This document shows positions 61,801-64,000 of a stretch of 64,000 bases of DNA, in pieces (position 1 is the stretch's first letter; each line of letters begins with the position of its first letter). The notes under the pieces are model-generated. The model did not search any database and was not told where the DNA came from. It was given only the letters and a program-made list of their open reading frames with translations. Both the position numbers and the translations under genes were made by a program. The stretch lies in NCBI GenBank assembly GCA_032622095.1, contig CP136063.1, positions 281,165,426 to 281,229,425 on the forward strand, given 5' to 3'. The DNA comes from Siphonodentalium dalli. Its lineage: Eukaryota > Mollusca > Scaphopoda > Gadilida > Siphonodentaliidae.

Positions 61801-62235
61801 AGACTTTCACTGTTCCGAAGTGCCAAGAGTGGCATATTATCAAATTCTCCCAACTTTTGTGGTCATCTCTTCTTTTTCATGATACAGTACAAGTCCTGGC
61901 AGAGGTGTATTTCCGTTGAAACAATATCACAATATTAAATCTGTTGAGATTGACAATTATGCTCATGATTCCCTTCATTCACTAAATAAAGCATCACATT
62001 TATAACTGGCTGCAGTGTATATAACATATTACAGACTGTCTGATATCAGCCATCTTTCGCTCAATAATTTCAGGCCCTAGAACTGCTTTGGGACTTGGCA
62101 CACTTGCCTGTGTTATCTACAAGGTTGATTGAGCATGCTCTTGATGAACATCTCGCTATTCTGAGTGATTCAGACACTGTCAGGGATCAAGTGAAAAAAC
62201 AGTATGTTTTCAAGTGTGTTGAAGACATTAAGAAG
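34637..62235 (+). CDS. USP24: USP24 ubiquitin-specific protease, N-terminal 14 exons (partial gene)
   Basis: Ubiquitin carboxyl-terminal hydrolase 24 is a ~2,600-residue cysteine deubiquitinase. The window holds the first 587 codons in 14 exons: 34637-34894, 36959-37139, 38367-38434, 38936-39079, 42540-42662, 43888-43923, 44524-44589, 51439-51579, 52248-52406, 54102-54216, 56454-56557, 57803-57910, 61322-61417 and 62074-62235. Every junction is GT-AG and phase-consistent. Recognisable family segments include the N-terminal UBA (LLAMGF..), EFPVTNLYELEGRVFTDRWS, GWVTEVQEGVFNMLQLLIDL, LRMLKCPHFNAKMNSLKE, NIHSIIAAAAVKFDSQQLEH and LLSLIGRIGK, in the order expected for USP24. The part present is UBA plus helical scaffold; the catalytic domain lies beyond the window. 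The start was chosen because it aligns with the family N-terminus, has a strong AGGATGG context, and the open frame above it has no further ATG. Intron sizes range from about 0.5 to 6.8 kb. Confidence 0.95.
35165..35290. repeat. Half-copy of the 15355-15905 inverted repeat in USP24 intron 1
   Basis: Shares agatcatgccatgaagctct, ggaactttttgaagttttga and gaatatatttcttaata with both arms of the 15-kb element. Confidence 0.6.
35888..36056. mobile_element. TTAA-type MITE (CTTTCATGAC ends) with palindromic module
   Basis: TTAA at 35884-35887, and a mutated TTGA after 36056. The ends cactttcatgacgggag and ctccagtcatgaaaggg are inverted. The palindromic module occupies 35931-36016. Located in USP24 intron 1. 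Confidence 0.7.
36959..37139 (+). CDS. USP24: USP24 exon 2
   Basis: The acceptor tttataatttcag precedes PEREGTGDTSGQFESNG, then the conserved FPVTNLYELEGRVFTDRWS and KDESLGKCLL segments. The donor is gtgaga and the exit phase is 1. Confidence 0.94.
37960..38245. repeat. 85-bp tandem repeat, 3.3 copies
   Basis: Copies of ggttcccagaaatatcatgg start at 37965, 38050, 38136 and 38221. Each full unit carries a tgtgacgtaag (CRE-like) phrase. Located in USP24 intron 2. Confidence 0.9.
38367..38434 (+). CDS. USP24: USP24 exon 3
   Basis: A 68-nt exon between tttgatag and gtaaca, encoding LCESNEHCKRFMERCLTEAF. The family counterpart is S-E-S-D-E-N-C-R-R-F-M-E-R-C. It enters in phase 1 and exits in phase 0. 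Confidence 0.92.
38936..39079 (+). CDS. USP24: USP24 exon 4
   Basis: 48 codons from LLTAPAVHGWVTEVQEGVFN to LLETLSL, bounded by gatattttag and gttagt. In phase at both ends. Confidence 0.93.
39599..40217 (-). mobile_element. Helitron-like non-autonomous element, copy B (inverted)
   Basis: Reverse complement of the 27480-28097 element. The 3' end on - shows the cccggacgaagtcggg hairpin and CTAG (39599-39602) followed by T. Both contain the same ggtacccgtttcaag, gacgttctcagaag and gaacgctctttaac phrases (+ orientation here). Located in USP24 intron 4. Confidence 0.55.
41428..41850 (+). mobile_element. tRNA-derived SINE (diverged)
   Basis: It has an A-box-like tggttagcgtg, a decayed B-box (gggttcacagc), a cccttgagcaagg block resembling the conserved central domains of animal SINEs, and a 3' att-repeat tail at 41838-41850. 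No clear target duplication is seen. Confidence 0.6.
41852..41957. mobile_element. Truncated MITE with palindromic module
   Basis: It carries a degraded palindromic module (41852-41921) and then an aggatctttaatg..cccatcatgaaagggttg terminus related to 35888-36056 and 42235-42450. The left terminus is missing. Confidence 0.55.
42235..42450. mobile_element. TTAA-flanked MITE with palindromic module
   Basis: TTAA at 42231-42234 and 42451-42454. The ends ttctttcatgactggag and ctccagtcgtcgaaggg are inverted. The module lies at 42281-42353, with a further half-module at 42385-42420. Confidence 0.75.
42540..42662 (+). CDS. USP24: USP24 exon 5
   Basis: 41 codons starting VFSPESAYHFKNRARRDRTN. The YHFKNR core is shared by the family. 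Bounded by ttgtttag and gttaga. Confidence 0.92.
43027..43445. mobile_element. Double-hairpin MITE (CAGAATGAGGTCC...), copy 1
   Basis: Two ~100-bp hairpins (43041-43133 and 43333-43437) built from cagaatgaggtccccag and gaatttagtgatgctagccc phrases flank a ~200-bp loop. The outer ends tctgac.tttgcagaatg and cattctgcaaatgtcag are inverted. USP24 intron 5. Confidence 0.7.
43888..43923 (+). CDS. USP24: USP24 exon 6 (36-nt micro-exon)
   Basis: Twelve codons, DPYGWLTHLINR, between ttacttctag and gtatgta. The family counterpart is HGWVVDLVNK, which fixes the order despite the small size. Confidence 0.88.
44524..44589 (+). CDS. USP24: USP24 exon 7
   Basis: 22 codons, FAHKGGFEIIRRILEGDGLD and two more, bounded by ttttttacag and gtaagt. 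It is followed by a 6.8-kb intron packed with transposable elements. Confidence 0.9.
44812..46161. mobile_element. Non-autonomous hAT element with perfect 8-bp target duplication
   Basis: gtagcaac occurs at 44804-44811 and 46162-46169. The ends are TAGAGCTGAAACGG and CCGTTTCAGCTCTA, with many subterminal ggttaaccggttag phrases in both orientations. An 8-bp duplication plus this end type identifies the hAT superfamily. The 1,350-bp interior shows no transposase. USP24 intron 7. Confidence 0.9.
46411..46653. mobile_element. TTAA-flanked piggyBac-like MITE with palindromic module
   Basis: TTAA at 46407-46410 and 46654-46657. The ends are CCCTTTGAGTGCCAGG and CCTGGCACTCAAAGGG, perfectly inverted. 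The module lies at 46455-46526. A short relative of 21880-22342. Confidence 0.88.
46877..47182 (+). mobile_element. Complete tRNA-derived SINE with 15-bp target duplication
   Basis: caacaagtgacaaat lies at 46862-46876 and 47183-47197. The element has a pol III A box (tggctcaatcgg, 46887-46898) and B box (ggttcaaatcc, 46947-46957), and ends ccccaatcaatcaat. The intact duplication implies relatively recent LINE-mediated insertion. It gives a spurious 90-codon open frame. Confidence 0.92.
48327..50235. mobile_element. hAT element with perfect 8-bp target duplication (nested)
   Basis: cagttttc lies at 48319-48326 and 50236-50243. The ends are TAGTGTTGAAACGATTAG and AATCGTTTCAACACTA, with subterminal cgactagtcgactagtcg phrases at both ends. 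The 1.9-kb interior holds a 104-codon open frame (48628-48942) that resembles nothing I recognise and need not be real. Confidence 0.9.
50262..50867 (+). mobile_element. Helitron-like element, copy C, with 122-bp internal tandem repeat
   Basis: The 5' side is tatatattttgaagacctct followed by gtctgtctgt-type sequence. The 3' side is a cccggacaacgtcggg hairpin, then CTAG at 50864-50867 followed by T. Inside, a 122-bp unit recurs 3.5 times (cggaaacg phrases at about 50429, 50551, 50673 and 50795). It lies within the inner TTAA element. Confidence 0.55.
51439..51579 (+). CDS. USP24: USP24 exon 8
   Basis: 47 codons including LLKPLGTCAEYLNPNVVQAL, bounded by atatttgcag and gtaaca. It begins 48 bp after the end of the nested transposon block. 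Confidence 0.94.
51603..51917. mobile_element. Double-hairpin MITE, copy 2
   Basis: Hairpins at 51613-51706 and 51816-51907 use the same cagaatgaggtccccag and gaatttagtgatgctagccc phrases as 43027-43445. It begins 24 bp after USP24 exon 8. Confidence 0.7.
52248..52406 (+). CDS. USP24: USP24 exon 9
   Basis: 53 codons from KIGSVSDLLASMKLLCMYLW to the highly conserved LRMLKCPHFNAKMNSLKE, bounded by tattttattttag and gtatgt. Confidence 0.95.
52800..53340 (+). mobile_element. Hairpin-initiated repeat element with GTCTGTCC tract
   Basis: It starts with a tacccccactttcg..gggggta hairpin (52800-52830), then a gtctgtccgtc microsatellite, two copies of a gaaccgatttcaataa block (52941 and 53104), and an end reading gcacacctcttgtt. 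The same plan is seen at 58816-60252. The superfamily is uncertain. Confidence 0.5.
53540..53775. repeat. gat/aat trinucleotide-rich microsatellite
   Basis: Long runs of gatgat, aatgat and gaatat motifs, with a ~60-bp larger periodicity (tgatgattatg.tgaatataa). USP24 intron 9. Confidence 0.85.
54102..54216 (+). CDS. USP24: USP24 exon 10
   Basis: VTKLIEDCSAAKLPKT followed by DKILEWLLQNKLLSIALE, bounded by atcttttacag and gtcagt. Exit phase 1. Confidence 0.94.
54600..56230. mobile_element. Relative of the hairpin-initiated element, split by a hAT insertion
   Basis: It has a tandem catccgttctccatatgtc block (54650-54710), gataactttagaaggtttga and accagagttatgcccctttt phrases, and an end aggtgctcttgttt at about 56217-56230 that corresponds to the cacctcttgtt ends of 52800-53340 and 58816-60252. 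The hAT element 55031-56200 sits inside it. Confidence 0.4.
55031..56200. mobile_element. Non-autonomous hAT element, diverged relative of 44812-46161
   Basis: The ends TAGGGCTGAAACGGTTAAC and a GTAACCATTTCAGCCCTA block are inverted repeats with subterminal ggttaaccggtca phrases. The flanking 8-mers atgtaatt and gcgtattt agree at only five positions, suggesting an older insertion. A ~69-bp tandem duplication lies at 55780-55918. Confidence 0.75.
56295..56453 (+). repeat. ~30-bp tandem array abutting the exon 11 acceptor
   Basis: Five units of a catccttcaataaacagtat plus catctgttttac type. The last unit supplies the pyrimidine tract and the AG of the exon 11 acceptor. Confidence 0.88.
56454..56557 (+). 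CDS. USP24: USP24 exon 11
   Basis: SIDQVQYCDKIKGIVEFLGA and the following LTMIWKMQ. Its acceptor (atctgttttacag) is formed by the last unit of a ~30-bp tandem array. The donor is gtatag. Confidence 0.94.
56583..57057. mobile_element. TIR element with TGCCTAGG subterminal repeats
   Basis: The ends CAGCCCTGGGAATTA and TAATTCCCAGGGCTG are perfect inverted repeats; gtgaag flanks both sides (56577-56582 and 57058-57063). About eight tgcctaggcaa phrases cluster near both ends. The end type resembles hAT elements. It begins 25 bp after exon 11. Confidence 0.75.
57402..57628. mobile_element. TTAA-type MITE (tatactaaat family), inverted
   Basis: The ends cccttgctatattaaat and atttagtatagaaaggg are inverted. 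The flanks CTAA and TCAA look like mutated TTAA. USP24 intron 11. Confidence 0.6.
57803..57910 (+). CDS. USP24: USP24 exon 12
   Basis: 36 codons, VGQTNNVIDNIHSIIAAAAV and the following helix, bounded by tttttattacag and gtaagt. Phase 0 at both ends. Confidence 0.95.
58168..58546. mobile_element. TTAA-flanked MITE (CCCTTTACCCAACA ends) with two palindromic modules
   Basis: TTAA at 58164-58167 and 58547-58550. The ends are CCCTTTACCCAACA and TGTTGGGTAAAGGG. It carries one palindromic module at 58313-58384 and another in inverted orientation at 58452-58526. USP24 intron 12. Confidence 0.85.
58816..60252 (+). mobile_element. Hairpin-initiated element with ~160-bp tandem repeat (7 copies)
   Basis: It starts with an agtcgagtttt..aaaactcgact hairpin and a gggcgg tract, then seven ~160-bp units with landmarks agagttatggcccttaatta, cagctcgttagcgcgataac and gattgaaatttggtatatag (unit starts near 59032, 59193, 59353 and 59515). 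It ends gccacctcttgttt. Confidence 0.75.
60619..61065 (-). pseudogene. hAT-family transposase, C-terminal dimerisation region (decayed)
   Basis: The frame 60918-60619 (99 codons plus stop) contains DDNPLEWWKIKSKLYPTLAE, then ATSVPSERLFSKSGQIV..KRSCLKPEKVNMLSFLAAN, the conserved hAT dimerisation motif (P-S-E-R-x-F-S). Coding similarity continues upstream to about 61065, including a KTDIKDDIDMHVKSEDNSQS stretch, but needs a frameshift near 60960. No catalytic N-terminal half is present. A tacggtattgaaatcaatac..ggtat palindrome-like end near 60330-60365 may be the downstream terminus. USP24 intron 12. Confidence 0.8.
61322..61417 (+). CDS. USP24: USP24 exon 13
   Basis: 32 codons, KWQEETDRMKEKLLSLIGRI and then GKDAKLTKTTTK, bounded by ttctcttgcag and gtatgt. 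The last ~18 coding bases and the donor are repeated three more times downstream. Confidence 0.94.
61400..61643 (+). repeat. 63-bp tandem array including the exon 13 donor (four copies)
   Basis: The gtatgt donor recurs at 61418, 61481, 61544 and 61607, each preceded by the last coding bases ctaaaaccacaactaag. The period is exactly 63 bp, so the reading frame is preserved, but each unit has an in-frame TAG eight codons past the donor. Confidence 0.95.
62074..62235 (+). CDS. USP24: USP24 exon 14
   Basis: 54 codons, ALELLWDLAHLPVLSTRLIE through FKCVEDIKK, bounded by ataatttcag and gtaggt. The family segment LWELAHLP matches. Exit phase 0. Confidence 0.95.
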
Positions 62236-62627
62236 GTAGGTATTAAGCTGCTTTTTGCATTCAGTTGCTATGACAACAAGCTGATTCGGTCATTGTTCAG
62301 GAGAGAAAAATTTAAGTTATTTTAATATTTTGGCCATTGTTTATAAACTAATGTCTGAAGGGAGGCAAAACATACCCCTTGAGAATATATGACTTGATTC
62401 CTAGCTGACCTACTGTAATATGCTGCGGGTAATCACTCAAAATATTTTTTTACAAGTTTTTGCTAGAGCTATTTCGTTGAATTCGTTGTTAAGAGAAGAT
62501 GTTTTAGTATCATAAGGACACATCTCACTATTTTTTCATTGGAGATCAACAATAAAATTGATGTAAAATGTCTTATCAGGGATTAAAAACAAGGCTCTGA
62601 TTCAACTAGACTTTTTGACCAGGGCCT

Positions 62628-63005
62628 TAGCCAGAAATTGGAAGTAGGGTGTCCAAATCCATCGTGAAGCGATGGCCGACACGGTACATATAGGAGGGGG
62701 AGAGTATGAGAGGGGCCATCCCCCTGTCATAGGTAGGCTGAAATTAGGATCACCTACTTATTTTCCTAAATGTAGTTTATATCTACTTGAAGAAGTGAAA
62801 GACAACTTACTCTACATGTTATGTGCATACACTTTACACAGGGATATGATAGAAACCATGTGTTTTGTGCACTAATAATAATCACTACTTTATATGGACA
62901 TTGGTGGTAAAAAACATGACAATTTTTTTAATTTTTTTTTTAAACTTCCCGTCCACTCTGTAAGCTACCCGTCCAAAATTACTGGTCACTGGCCAAGGCC
63001 CTGGT
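62628..63005. mobile_element. TIR element (ACCAGGGCCTTAGCCAG ends)
   Basis: ACCAGGGCCTTAGCCAG and CTGGCCAAGGCCCTGGT are inverted ends. No clear target duplication and no coding sequence are seen. USP24 intron 14. Confidence 0.5.
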
Positions 63006-63223
63006 TTTGCTTCTTTCTGTGTATTCATTAAGGTCAAATTGTTTCCTGGGAATTAAGCCTTTATATACTAAATGGATTTTCCCACTCAGTTAAACAAGTA
63101 TACATTAGAATGGTCTAATATACATCTGGGATGGGTTTTCACTTTGAAGAAAATATTCCCTGAGAAACAAACTATTTTGATTATCTACCCTTATTAAACT
63201 GAACATGTCGACTAAGTACCATA

Positions 63224-63622
63224 ATAGATTAATATTATTCACCATGAGGTGTCTGACCTGTTCGTGCCCTCTGGATATAATGAGATTAATATTATTCACC
63301 ATAAGGTGTCTGACCTGTTCGTGCCCTCTGTATATATAGAGATTAATATTATTCACCATGAGGTGTCTGACCTGTTCGTGCCCTCTGGATATAATGAGAT
63401 TAATATTATTCACCATAAGGTGTCTGACCTGTTCGTGCCCTCTGTATATATAGAGATTAATATTATTCACCATGAGGTGTCTGATCTGTTCGTGCCCTCT
63501 GGATATAATGAGATTAATATTATTCACCATAAGGTGTCTGACCTGTTCGTGCCCTCTGTATATATAGAGATTAATATTATTCACCATGAGGTGTCTGACC
63601 TGTTCTTGCCCTCTGGATATAA
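63224..63622. repeat. 57-bp tandem array with alternating A/B units (7 copies)
   Basis: Units share gaggtgtctgacctgttcgt and agattaatattattcacca. One type has ctggatataatgag and the other ctgtatatatagag, in strict alternation. 57 is a multiple of 3, so both strands stay open for more than 150 codons; I reject both as genes. Confidence 0.93.
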
Positions 63623-63955
63623 TGTCCTTAGTAGGAACCTCCAGTTATATTCTGTGTTTCGATGGTGTCGAATGTTGGTCTCGATATATGGGTCCATATG
63701 TGAGACTTGTATGACATGGTATGAGAGGTCACAGATGTTGTGTTCTCCTTCATTTATGGTGGCTTTGTGACAATTCACCTGAAGAGCTTAACACAGGCAA
63801 AATCAGTTACACTATATTTTAATAACAAAAACCTAATTACCTAAGTTATCATACTTAAAAAGCAATTTACTTACGACAATTCATACCAACCTACAACCTG
63901 CTAATTACCATAACAGGTGAGTGTTTTTCATTATTTTCTGTCCCTGTCCTTTCAG

Positions 63956-64000
63956 AGTACCACATTGATAAACATTACTTCAAACAAACTTTTTCCTCCA
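63956..64000 (+). CDS. USP24: Possible start of USP24 exon 15
   Basis: A strong acceptor (ctgtccctgtcctttcag) precedes a frame open to the window edge in the required phase (STTLINITSNKLFPP). The residues do not clearly match the family, where this region is variable. Confidence 0.4.

Noticed and set aside
63105-63770. 173-codon (+) and 160-codon (-) open frames
   Set aside because: Both derive from a 57-bp tandem array that lacks stops on either strand; they lie in an intron and have no family resemblance.

Overview
The window reads as AT-rich eukaryotic genomic DNA with long introns, GT-AG splice sites, tRNA-derived SINEs, many MITE-type DNA transposons and long minisatellites. The animal orthology of the main gene, together with a SINE whose tail is of the cgacgttaaacNNcaatcaatcaatc type, suggests a marine invertebrate, most likely a mollusc such as a bivalve. 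The phylum is inference.

Three protein-coding loci can be supported. (1) At the left edge, on +, the terminal coding exon (548-790) of an SLC22/organic-cation-transporter-like protein. (2) On -, a complete six-exon gene reconstructed here by splice-site and phase matching (29402 down to 15929). It encodes 254 aa with an N-terminal Met-Gly-Ser-Ser-Ala-Ser myristoylation-like motif and a C-terminal ubiquitin-like fold without a GG tail. I do not recognise its family. (3) On +, the first 14 coding exons (34637-62235, 587 codons) of USP24, a giant ubiquitin-specific protease. All splice phases agree and the N-terminal UBA domain is clear. The catalytic domain lies beyond the right edge. A head-to-head interval of about 5.2 kb separates genes 2 and 3.

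Layout: 0-0.8 kb SLC22 end; 0.9-8.2 kb TTAA-flanked and TA-flanked repeat elements, including a 26-bp and a 38-39-bp minisatellite, the latter with a ~965-bp higher-order repeat; 8.8-15.9 kb dispersed and inverted repeats; 15.9-29.4 kb the ubiquitin-like gene with introns full of MITEs and palindromes; 29.4-34.5 kb repeat-rich intergenic DNA; 34.5-64 kb USP24, whose introns hold hAT elements with 8-bp target duplications, TTAA-type MITEs, two SINEs, Helitron-like ends, a decayed hAT transposase and several tandem arrays.

The observations I find most worth following are these: the ubiquitin-like gene itself; a ~70-bp palindromic module shared by MITEs with at least four different terminal repeats; three loci where a tandem array includes a real splice site (two donors, one acceptor); and a four-element nest with intact target duplications. 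I found no CRISPR array, operon, rRNA or functional tRNA gene, as expected for animal DNA.
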